Shown piece after piece: positions 8,111 through 17,215 of a stretch of 55,477 nucleotides of DNA. Source of the DNA: Nemertoderma westbladi (Eukaryota; Xenacoelomorpha; Nemertodermatida; Nemertodermatidae); contig JAUCBJ010008876.1 of NCBI GenBank assembly GCA_032718475.1, forward strand, positions 1 through 55,477, given 5' to 3'. Each line of letters starts with the position of its first letter. Position 1 is the stretch's first letter. The notes below the pieces were generated by a model. The model had not been told where the DNA came from and made no database searches. It saw only the letters and a program-made list of their open reading frames with translations. A program made the position numbers and the translations under genes.

Positions 8111-10035
8111 CAGTCGGGGTCTCAAAGTGCATCTGTTCTTTGAGATTTTCTCAAAGTTTTTCTAAAAGTGTTTAAAAGTCATTACATTACTCCCAACGGC
8201 CGCTTTGAATTCTTGTAGACACTTTTAGTTGGGAATCTCAAAGTGATTTTCTGCATTTAGGCACTTTTAATTCTTTGAATTCTTTGAGAAATGTCACTTT
8301 GAGTTAGTTTGCGGCACTTTGAATTCTTTGAGAAAATAAACTCCGAGGTATTCCTGATTGACAGCTCGTGGTAAGTTAACAGATGCAGAGCCATTCTCGG
8401 GGAACAATATTATGCGGGCAACAAAGTGATACTTGTGTGCTGACCAGTTGTTGCCTAGAAGCTATTCCCATTAATTTATCATATTGGGGTTCCTGAGGTC
8501 ATTACGGGGTGGGTTTTCGGTCGCAAGTACAAATTGAATTTACGGCACCCTAAAGTCTTTCTAAAAAACATTCATTCAAATAAAACATGAAACATAATTA
8601 GTGAAACAAGATTAATGCTTGACAAGATTGATTATTTTAATAACATAATACAATATCAGATTAACAATTAATATAAGAAAAACTGCACTGTAGTTTCTCT
8701 GTGTATACGCAGTTTCATTATAATGACCTAAAGAAGCCCTGTTGGGAGAAAGCTTGTAACTTTTGTCATTCATTTCATTAGTCACCTGAGTGAGGTCAAA
8801 CCGTACTACCTTAACTGTTTAATTAATATGATAATTATGGTGACGAGAGCGCGAGAATTCCTTCTTAAAAACCAAGAAAGGCTTTCGACTTTCAAGTACA
8901 ATAGAACGGCTACACTCTTGTGTTGTTTTAGCTTAATAGAGATATTGAAATATCCCCTGCCCCTGGCGTTTATATTTGAGCATATTTTAAATGTTTGCCT
9001 CACATTCAATTGATGTGTACCGCCTTCTGGCAAAGCGGCATCCAGTTTAAGCTATCAATCACAGCTAGCAAGTAGCGACCTACGGACGGTGACCTTCAAA
9101 CAAACAGGTGCAGAGTCGGAAAGAACTGTCACATGCTTTGCTTGGCTTGTGGTACCATTTGATTACATAATAGATTTTGGCAGACTGGGCGGTCGCTCTG
9201 ACTATATGCATTGCGCACCAACAATGCCTAAAACATCTATGGGAACAGCCAATTAGTGCGCTTGAATCATTTATCTTTATTCCTGCCTCTATCTTTATTC
9301 TTTACTTTGTATAACACAATTTACAGTGCGGCAAAGTATGGCTGGTTGACCATTGAAATGCATTGGTAAAGGTATTCGGCGTTCACGTGGGCTAAACAAA
9401 TTTAAACAGTACAGTTTTAGCACTATACATTAATATAGATAGGGCAACAGACAAACTGTCTATGACACAAATACCAACACATTCCGATAGCCCGCAATTA
9501 TGGCGTCTCTAAAGAGTCAAAATATAAATTAATAAAATCCTCTATGAAACAATAAAAATACCTACAAAAAATACTGCTGTATTAAATATTAGTTACTGCA
9601 GTAACATATAACAATTACTGCAGTAACAAATATTTATTACTGCAATAATCAATATTAATAATTTAATAAATAATTGAATAAAAATTTCTACTGCAGTAAC
9701 AAATTATTTGTTACTGCAGAAAAAGACAATTTTTTATTACTGCAGTAATTGTTAATTCATACTTTCAGTAACAAATATTTATTACTGCAGTATTTTTTGG
9801 AGGCATCTTTATTGTTTCATAGAGGTTTTTATTACTTATATTTTACCCTTAGGCAAAGTCAATATACACCATTCCATAGCCAGCTTCAGGCAGGACTGTA
9901 TGAATTGACTGACAGTACTACTTTGAAATCTTTGAGGACACTTTGTCATTTTCTTAGACCACTTTTAGAACTTTGAGACACTTTTAGTTCTTTGAGAAAA
10001 TCTCAAAGAACAGATGCACTTTGAGACCCCGACTG
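8111..10035. mobile_element. non-autonomous Tc1/mariner-like element, TA target duplication
   Basis: Terminal inverted repeats of about 50 bp begin CAGTCGGGGTCTCAAAGTGC at 8111. The complement of this ends at 10035. The element is flanked by TA at 8109-8110 and 10036-10037, as expected for Tc1/mariner target duplications. Inside both ends, words of the type CTTTGAATTCTTTGAG recur as subterminal repeats. No transposase frame or DDE motif is present, so the 1.9-kb element would depend on an enzyme supplied elsewhere. It carries a nested hairpin element near its right end. Confidence 0.75.
9519..9848. mobile_element. nested hairpin MITE with TTACTGCAGTAA motifs
   Basis: The two ends are inverted copies, with CCTCTATGAAACAATAAA near 9538 and its complement near 9825. 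The interior repeats the self-complementary word TTACTGCAGTAA or close variants about seven times. The whole 330 bases can fold into one long hairpin. There is no coding potential. It lies inside the Tc1/mariner-like element, so it is either a later insertion or part of that family's consensus. No clear target duplication was found. Confidence 0.65.
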
Positions 10036-10037
10036 TA

Positions 10038-10318
10038 TATCCTTTTTTTTTTTTTTAAATATCGAAATATTCTTTATTAAAGTAATTATAGCCTTCTACC
10101 ATATTTAGTACAGCTTTGGCAAACTGAAACCATTAATTTATTGTGAAGGAATTAATATTCCACATCATTGGGTGTTGACAGTACAATAAGTGCCTTATAG
10201 ATTGTCTTTCAAATTGAGAAGTCTAATAAATTAATGGAATGTCAGTGAAACACTATTATTACTGTAATAATTGAACACAGTTCAATTCAGTCTTTTGCCC
10301 ATTGAACTAAAATCTAAA
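10038..10318. other. intergenic AT-rich DNA, no gene seen
   Basis: A poly-T run directly right of the Tc1/mariner-like element and AT-rich sequence without recognisable coding or RNA features. Confidence 0.6.
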
Positions 10319-10553
10319 CTTCTCATAAGCAGAGATATTCATCACTTAAATACTCGATCACAAACTGATTACCATCTACCAAGCTACAGAACAAATATTC
10401 CAAAGGCTACACTACTACAGTACATCAATGCATGTCTTTAAATAATGATCTTGATAGTAAATTTATAAAATTTTCATGGAATGAAGTAAACATTTATTTA
10501 ATAAGACATTGAAGAAGCATTTCCTTGCAATTCAGCGGTCTAATGATTCCAAT
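10319..10553 (+). pseudogene. decayed 3' end of a non-LTR retrotransposon ORF
   Basis: Across two frame changes the plus strand encodes segments that resemble the C-terminal end of CR1/Jockey-type LINE ORF2. They include a TRSQTDYHLPSYRTNIPK-like part, then a short middle segment, then TLKKHFLAIQRS close to a stop. The order and spacing match the last about 70 residues of such ORFs, including the lysine-rich helix near the end. Frameshifts and stops make it a fossil. The identification is by pattern only. Confidence 0.45.
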
Positions 10554-10955
10554 ATGTAATGTTAATATATTATTATTAAGTATATAATTTTATTTATATT
10601 TCAATATTCCTACCTATATAATTATATTGTATTAAGTAATTTAGTTCTATGTGTTTCTGTAACGCGTCTTGCACTGCTACTCGTTACATGTATGGGTTCG
10701 CTGACAGTTTGGGTCTGGGAGTGTGGGGTTCGGCTGTATGCGTTGTACAGTAGTACAGAGGCAATATATAGGCTTGCTTGTTAGCCTTTGTCTGTGGCGT
10801 ATTTTAGCATTTCAACAAGATACCATAACTAATAAAATGTTGTTAAACAAATAGTCATTCTCATTTATGTGCGTTAATTATTCATCAATAATAATAAAAA
10901 AATAAATATCTACGCTTTAAAAAAAACAATCTATTTCAATCTACTTACTTAGAAA
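10554..10955. other. left flank of the satellite, no gene seen
   Basis: AT-rich DNA with a short GC-rich stretch (about 10670-10760) and no coding or RNA feature that I can support. The satellite starts abruptly inside a unit at 10956. Confidence 0.6.
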
Positions 10956-11344
10956 CAATAGCGCTACAGACCGGCTCGGACAGCCCAGCAGACCGGCTCG
11001 GACAGCCCAGCAGACCGGCTCGGACAGCCCAGCAGACCCGCTCGGACAGCCCAGCAGACCGACTCGGACAGCCCAGCAGACCGGCTCGGACAGCCCAGCA
11101 GACCGGCTCGGACAGCCCAGCAGACCGGCTCGGACAGCCCAGCAGACCCGCTCGGACAGCCCAGCAGACCGACTCGGACAGCCCAGCAGACCGGCTCGGA
11201 CAGCCCAGCAGACCGGCTCGGACAGCCCAGCAGACCCGCTCGGACAGCCCAGCAGACCGACTCGGACAGCCCAGCAGACCGGCTCGGACAGCCCAGCAGA
11301 CCGGCTCGGACAGCCCAGCAGACCGGCTCGGACAGCCCAGCAGA
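10956..11344. repeat. 22-bp tandem subarray (17 units), deletion derivative of 45-bp satellite
   Basis: Seventeen 22-bp units run from 10971 to 11344, each reading CGGCTCGGACAGCCCAGCAG plus AC or a close variant, preceded by 15 bases of a 45-bp unit. The 22-mer equals the 45-mer minus 23 internal bases. Three unit types (ccggctcgg, cccgctcgg, ccgactcgg) follow a regular order with periods of five, five and four units, so a higher-order repeat has been amplified. Because 22 is not a multiple of three, all frames read through, which explains the long ORF here. Confidence 0.95.
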
Positions 11345-13187
11345 CCGGATCGGACAGCCCGGCCCCGAAACCACCAATAGTGCTACAGACCAACTTGGAC
11401 AGCCCGGCCCCGAAACCACCAATAGCGCTACAGACTGGCTCGGACAGCCCGGCCCCGAAACCACCAATAGCGCTACAGACTGGCTCGGACAGCCCGGCCC
11501 CGAAACCACCAATAGTGCTACAGACCGGCTCGGACAGCCCGGTCCCGAAACCACCAATAGCGCTACAGACCGGCTCGGACAGCCCGGCCCCGAAACCACC
11601 AATAGCGCTACAGACCGGCTCGGACAGCCCGGCCCCGAAACCACCAATAGTGCTACAGACCGCCTCGGACAGCCCGGTCCCGAAACCACCAATAGCGCTA
11701 CAGACCGGCTCGGACAGCCCGGCCCCGAAACCACCAATAGTGCTACAGACCGGCTCGGACAGCCCGGCCCCGAAACCACCAATAGCGCTACAGACTGGCT
11801 CGGACAGCCCGGCCCCGAAACCACCAATAGTGCTACAGACCGGCTCGGACAGCCCGGCCCCGAAACCACCAATAGTGCTACAAACCGGCTCGGACAGCCC
11901 GGCCCCGAAACCACCAATAGCGCTACAGACCGGCTTGGACAGTCCGGCCCCGAAACCACGAATAGCGCTACAGACTGGCTCAGACAGCCCGGCCCCGAAA
12001 CCACCAATAGCGCTACAGACCGGCTCGGACAGCCCGGCCCCGAAACCACCAATAGCGCTACAGACTGGCTCGGACAGCCCGGCCCCGAAACCACCAATAG
12101 TGCTACAGACCGGCTCGGACAGCCCGGCCCCGAAACCACCAATAGCGCTACAGACCGCCTCGGACAGCCCGGCCCCGAAACCACCAATAGCGCTACAGAC
12201 CGCCTCGGACAGTCCGGCCCCGAAACCACCAATAGTGCTACAGACCGGCTCGGACAGCCCGGCCCCGAAAACCACCAATAGCGCTACAGACCGGCTCGGA
12301 CAGCCCGGCCCCGAAACCACCAATAGCGCTACAGACCGGCTTGGACAGTCCGGCCCAGAAACCACGAATAGCGCTACAGACTGGCTCGGACAGCCCGGCC
12401 CCGAAACCACCAATAGCGCTACAGACTGGCTCGGACAGCCCGGCCCCGAAACCACCAATAGCGCTACAGACCGGCTTGGACAGTCCGGCCCCGAAACCAC
12501 GAATAGCGCTACAGACCGCCTCGGACAGCCCGGCCCCGAAACCACCAATAGTGCTACAGACCGCCTCGGACAGCCCGGCCCCGAAACCACCAATAGCGCT
12601 ACAGACCGCCTCAGACAGCCCGGCCCCGAAACCACCAATAGCGCTACAGACTGGCTCGGACAGCCCGGCCCCGAAACCACCAATAGCGCTACAGACCGGC
12701 TTGGACAGCCCGGCCCCAAAACCACCAATAGCGCTACAGACCGCCTCGGACAGCCCGGCCCCGAAACCACCAATAGCGCTACAGACCGCCTCGGACAGCC
12801 CGGCCCCGAAACCACCAATAGCGCTACAAACTGGCTCGGACAGCCCGGCCCCGAAACCACCAATAGTGCTACAGACCGCCTCGGACAGCCCGGCCCCGAA
12901 ACCACCAATAGCGCTACAGACCGCCTCGGACAGCCCGGCCCCGAAACCACCAATAGTGCTACAGACCGCCTCGGACAGCCCGGCCCCGAAACCACCAATA
13001 GCGCTACAGACCGCCTCGGACAGCCCGGCCCCGAAACCACCAATAGTGCTACAGACCGCCTCGGACAGCCCGGCCCCGAAACCACCAATAGCGCTACAGA
13101 CCGCCTCGGACAGCCCGGCCCCGAAACCACCAATAGTGCTACAGACCGCCTCAGACAGCCTGGCCCCGAAACCACCAATAGTGCTAC
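11345..13187. repeat. 45-bp satellite array, left part
   Basis: About 41 units of 45 bp. Each contains CGGCTCGGACAGCCC, then GGCCCCGAAACCACC, then AATAGCGCTACAGAC, or close variants. Toward the right end, units with CGCCTCGG alternate strictly with AATAGCG and AATAGTG, forming a 90-bp higher-order repeat. The array is broken at 13187 by a BEL/Pao insertion in the word GCTAC and resumes at 19887. Long frames on both strands are a consequence of the unit length being divisible by three. Confidence 0.97.
13183..13187. other. target-site duplication, left copy (GCTAC)
   Basis: The five bases GCTAC directly before the TG of the left LTR recur at 19887-19891 directly after the CA of the right LTR. 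A 5-bp duplication is usual for BEL/Pao integrases. Confidence 0.9.
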
Positions 13188-13547
13188 TGTCCTAAATTAC
13201 AGATAATTTTTATACTGTATTTAGGATTGAAGTAATATTTTAGTACCACATATTTTTTCTATATATATGGCTGACTGCCTGATTATATTATTGTTACTAT
13301 CCAACTACAGAAGGACGTGTCGTTGCCTTGTTCTGGCTTTCAGTCATTTACATACACAGACTGTGTCTGTCTGTGTTATACTTACCGGTACCGTGATCTG
13401 GTGCCTTATACCGTTAATTATTATGTACTGAACTATAATTATCATATTTACCTAAATGCTAAGCAGTTTATTATTGTTATTAAGTAAGAAAGATTTTAAA
13501 ACAATGAAAAACAACAGTTTTTACAGAACCGGCCTGGATTTCGCACA
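13188..13547 (+). repeat. 5' LTR of BEL/Pao element (360 bp)
   Basis: It starts TGTCCTAAATTAC and ends TTTCGCACA. Read base by base it is identical to 19527-19886. It contains a TATATATA stretch near 13260 that could be the promoter. Identical LTRs mean the insertion is very recent or was homogenised by gene conversion. Confidence 0.97.
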
Positions 13548-13566
13548 TTGGTGCCTGGACCACTGT
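13548..13566 (+). promoter_or_regulatory. primer-binding site of BEL/Pao element
   Basis: TTGGTGCCTGGACCACTG lies immediately after the 5' LTR. The TGGTGCC start fits pairing with a tRNA CCA end. I cannot assign the tRNA species from memory with confidence. Confidence 0.6.
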
Positions 13567-13807
13567 ACTGCTGTAATGTTGGTGTACCTGTAAAGCCAGA
13601 AAGCTGAAGACTGGGCATACCGGTACTAACTGACCAACAGTCTACCATTATCTTTACAAATTGCGAAATTTTAATGGAATAATGAATATTGAATACCGGT
13701 ACGCAGTACCAGTATAATATAAATAATATTTTAATTTATAAACACAACGCAATTTACTGAGCCATTATCTGATTATTATTCTGTGATATAGCCTAAACTA
13801 AATCTCA

Positions 13808-16800
13808 ATGGCTGAAACTTTAGCCAAACTAAAGAGCAAACGCGGTGGTCACCGTGCCATGGTGACTAAGTTGTTAGATGAGCTATATCCTTTATTGTTT
13901 GTTGATGCTGATGCAAAGATAGCTATCGAAAACCCTGATGTAGATCACATTATCGATGTTACTACATCATTGCGAGACCAACAATCTAAGATTCTAGATT
14001 TAAATGAACACATTTTAAGCCTAGTCCCCACTGAGACTGAGGTAGTATCAGAAATCGACAAAAATTGTCGAATGTCATCAGCACTCCGTATAGTTGATAC
14101 ATTCCTTAATCCAAGTCCTCCCAAATGCGAAGTAGGTAATGACAGATCATCCAATCATGATTCATCTATGCTTAATGATAATCAAATTGGTCGAGTTAGA
14201 CAGCAAAAGCTACCGAGTTTAAAGTTGCCAACATTTTCTGGCAACCCCATAGACTGGCCCAATTTTTGGGACAGATTTGTTGATGCTGTAGATAAACACC
14301 AAGATATTGCAGGTGCTACAAAATTCACATATCTGGAAGGACAACTAACTGGTGAAGCTGCGCGCTTAGTTGATAACTTCCAACGCACAAATGAAGACTA
14401 TAACGAAGCTGTAATGTTGTTAAAGAATACTTATGGTAGAAAAGAAGTTATACTTCGTGCACGTTTAAATACAATATTTGACCTGTCATCACCTAAACCT
14501 ACAGTAGCTGATCTAGCATTATTCCGTGCCACTTATGAAGCACAAGTCCGTGGTATAAAGGCATTGGGTTATAACATTGATGATGCTGGTTACGTTTATG
14601 CAGAACTTATTGTACGCAAACTTCCGGCTAAAATTCGCAGCAACATTAATCGTGCTGCGAAATCAACACATTGGTCATTAGACGACTTACGTGTTGCACT
14701 TAGGGAGGAGATTGAGCAACTACATGCTGCTGAGTCGTCAGCACCACATACTTATAGTTCAAATTTACTTGGTCGTTCTAGTGCAGATCACAAATCTCAG
14801 GTAAATTCAACTTTTCACCATCCTTCCAGTACTGGGTCAAGTACTGCAGGTTCATTGGTTACTGCTACCAATGATACAGCTCCTTCTAAACAAGGTGGTA
14901 GTAATATAGTCCTACCTACCTGTTTCTTATGCAGAAGTTCACATTTCGCAAATAAATGTGACCGCTATTCAACAGCTGAGCTGAGACATGCTCGTGCTAA
15001 AGAGCTCAATGCTTGTACTAATTGTTTAAAGCCTGGACATACTGCTAGTAGATGTCCAAGTAAATATAGTTGTAGTATATGTCATAAACGACATCACACA
15101 GCGCTTCACTTTAAACGTCGTACAACCAATATAAAATCAGGAGAATCTCAGATGACTGCTTCAACTGTAGCATCAGGTGTTTCATCTGCTTTACTTTTCT
15201 CGGCTATTGCGCCAATCATAGTTGGAACTTCAACAAGAGATGGTCCTCCTGGTACCCATGAAGTAAGGGCATTACTAGACCCTGGTTCACAACGTTCATT
15301 TATATTGCGACAAATAGCAAATGCACTTAATTTATGCACCTCTCGGCGGATTCTGATGTCTATTGATGGCATAAATGGGCCAGGTACAGAAGTCTACTAT
15401 GACATTGTACAATTCAGCGTGGCTACATCTGACGGTCCAGTCCTGGTTAATGCACTTGTAGTGGACACACTTCCACATCGTCTACATACCACTGGTAGGG
15501 ACGAACTTATTGAAACCCTTAAGCTCCAAGGTTTCTCCTTGGCTGATCCACGAGGAGGAGATGATATTCCAGATCTAGGTCTGCTGATTGGTGTAGATCA
15601 TTTTTTCTCATTTATTTATGCAAAAAAAATCTATGATGGTTTATATTGTATACCTTCGAATTTAGGGGATATTATAGCTGGTTGTCTACCCACCAGTGAA
15701 TCTATAAAAAGTGCTTCAAATACACTATGTAGTTTTACCTCAACTTCAGACATTGGACCTGAAGAGCATACCAACCCCGAAATGAATGTAGAGATTGCCT
15801 TCGATCGAATTTGGAGTCTAGATGCAATTGGCATAAATTATGAAGACCCAGATCTATTGCATGAAGCAACTATTCTTAATTTTGAGCAATCTATACGATT
15901 TGAAAATGGTCATTATGTAGTAAAGTTCCCATGGCGACCTGATGCCCCAGTTCTGCCTACAAATATACAGTTAGCTCGCAAGCGTTTATATGGTACATTG
16001 TCCAAACTCAGGAAAACACCTGAACTCCTACGTTGTTATCATAATGTGATTATGAATCAACTAGAACGTGGATTTATTGAGAAGGTACCACTAGATTCTA
16101 TCAATTTATCAAATAATGTTCATCAAGTACATTACCTTGCTCATCATGGGGTCATGAAGCCAACATCTTCTACAACCCCATTAAGAGTTGTCTTTGATTG
16201 TTCTGCACGCTCAGGACCACATAAACCGAGTCTTAATGACTGCCTATATACTGGTCCATCATTGAGTCAAATGCTGGTATCATTATTAATGAAAATTCGC
16301 TGTAATAAATGGGCGTCAGTAGCTGATATAGAGAAAGCATTCCTCCAGATTGGAGTTGAAGAAGTCGATCGTAATGTTACTCGATTCTTTTGGCCCAGTA
16401 ATCCAGAAGATGAGTCTAGCCCATGGGATGTTTACAGATTCCGTGTAGTGTTGTTTGGGGCTACATGCTCTCAATTTCTACTCAACGCAACAATACGACA
16501 CCATGTGAAATCTACTCTAATAAAATCAAATGATGAAATCACTTTAGCCAAACGTATTATTGACAATATTTATGTAGATAACCTTCAGGCTACTGATGAA
16601 AGCGAAGACAGTTTGATATCTTATTATCGCAAATGCTGCGATGTTCTCATTGCTGGTGGATTCCCATTAAAACAATGGGTCACTAATTCACCTAAATTAC
16701 AACAAATTATCGACAAAGATAACAATGGTCCCAAAGTCACAAATACTACTATATCCTTATTTGGGTTATTATGGGATACAAATACTGATGTTATTGGATT

Positions 16801-17215
16801 TCCCACCCTAGACATTGTTTCTCCAGATATTGTTACAAAACATGTTGTTTTGTGCTTGACTTCTAAGTTATATGATCCTAATGGATGGTTATTTCCAGTA
16901 ACCATCCGATCACGTATGTTCCTCCAACAGTTGTGGCAACGTGGATTGTCATGGAAGGAACCCATTCCTGATGAATTTATGAAGGAATGGGAATCCATTA
17001 TTAATGACTTCAATCTTGTAATTTCATTCGAAGTACCTCGACGACTACCTTTAGGACTCAGTTCCAAATTACATGTGTTTTGTGATGCTTCCATTAAAGC
17101 TTATGGTGCAGTCGTTTATGCAGTTCAATCGGATCAATCCGAGTTAGTGATGGCTAAGGGACGAGTCGCACCCTTACTACCTCTAACATCAGAATCTCCT
17201 CAAAAGAAGAAGTAG
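13808..17215 (+). CDS. gag-pol: BEL/Pao gag-pol, N-terminal part: Gag, protease, RT, start of RNase H
   Basis: This is one continuous polyprotein frame. Residues about 135-290 form the DUF1759-type Gag domain (KLPTFSGNPIDWPNFWDRF). Three cysteine/histidine clusters follow (CFLC...C near 371, CTNCLKPGHTASRC near 401, CSICHKRHH near 422). The retropepsin-like DUF1758 region has LLDPGSQRSF near 488. Reverse transcriptase has VADIEKAFLQ near 838 and the catalytic YVDN near 922, the form usual in BEL/Pao, with Peptidase_A17-type sequence around it. RNase H begins near 1087 (VFCDASIKAYG). The frame stops at TAG 17213-17215 in a Lys-rich linker of RNase H and continues in the same frame afterwards. 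The ATG lies 260 bases after the LTR. Confidence 0.93.
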   Translation: MAETLAKLKSKRGGHRAMVTKLLDELYPLLFVDADAKIAIENPDVDHIIDVTTSLRDQQSKILDLNEHILSLVPTETEVVSEIDKNCRMSSALRIVDTFLNPSPPKCEVGNDRSSNHDSSMLNDNQIGRVRQQKLPSLKLPTFSGNPIDWPNFWDRFVDAVDKHQDIAGATKFTYLEGQLTGEAARLVDNFQRTNEDYNEAVMLLKNTYGRKEVILRARLNTIFDLSSPKPTVADLALFRATYEAQVRGIKALGYNIDDAGYVYAELIVRKLPAKIRSNINRAAKSTHWSLDDLRVALREEIEQLHAAESSAPHTYSSNLLGRSSADHKSQVNSTFHHPSSTGSSTAGSLVTATNDTAPSKQGGSNIVLPTCFLCRSSHFANKCDRYSTAELRHARAKELNACTNCLKPGHTASRCPSKYSCSICHKRHHTALHFKRRTTNIKSGESQMTASTVASGVSSALLFSAIAPIIVGTSTRDGPPGTHEVRALLDPGSQRSFILRQIANALNLCTSRRILMSIDGINGPGTEVYYDIVQFSVATSDGPVLVNALVVDTLPHRLHTTGRDELIETLKLQGFSLADPRGGDDIPDLGLLIGVDHFFSFIYAKKIYDGLYCIPSNLGDIIAGCLPTSESIKSASNTLCSFTSTSDIGPEEHTNPEMNVEIAFDRIWSLDAIGINYEDPDLLHEATILNFEQSIRFENGHYVVKFPWRPDAPVLPTNIQLARKRLYGTLSKLRKTPELLRCYHNVIMNQLERGFIEKVPLDSINLSNNVHQVHYLAHHGVMKPTSSTTPLRVVFDCSARSGPHKPSLNDCLYTGPSLSQMLVSLLMKIRCNKWASVADIEKAFLQIGVEEVDRNVTRFFWPSNPEDESSPWDVYRFRVVLFGATCSQFLLNATIRHHVKSTLIKSNDEITLAKRIIDNIYVDNLQATDESEDSLISYYRKCCDVLIAGGFPLKQWVTNSPKLQQIIDKDNNGPKVTNTTISLFGLLWDTNTDVIGFPTLDIVSPDIVTKHVVLCLTSKLYDPNGWLFPVTIRSRMFLQQLWQRGLSWKEPIPDEFMKEWESIINDFNLVISFEVPRRLPLGLSSKLHVFCDASIKAYGAVVYAVQSDQSELVMAKGRVAPLLPLTSESPQKKK

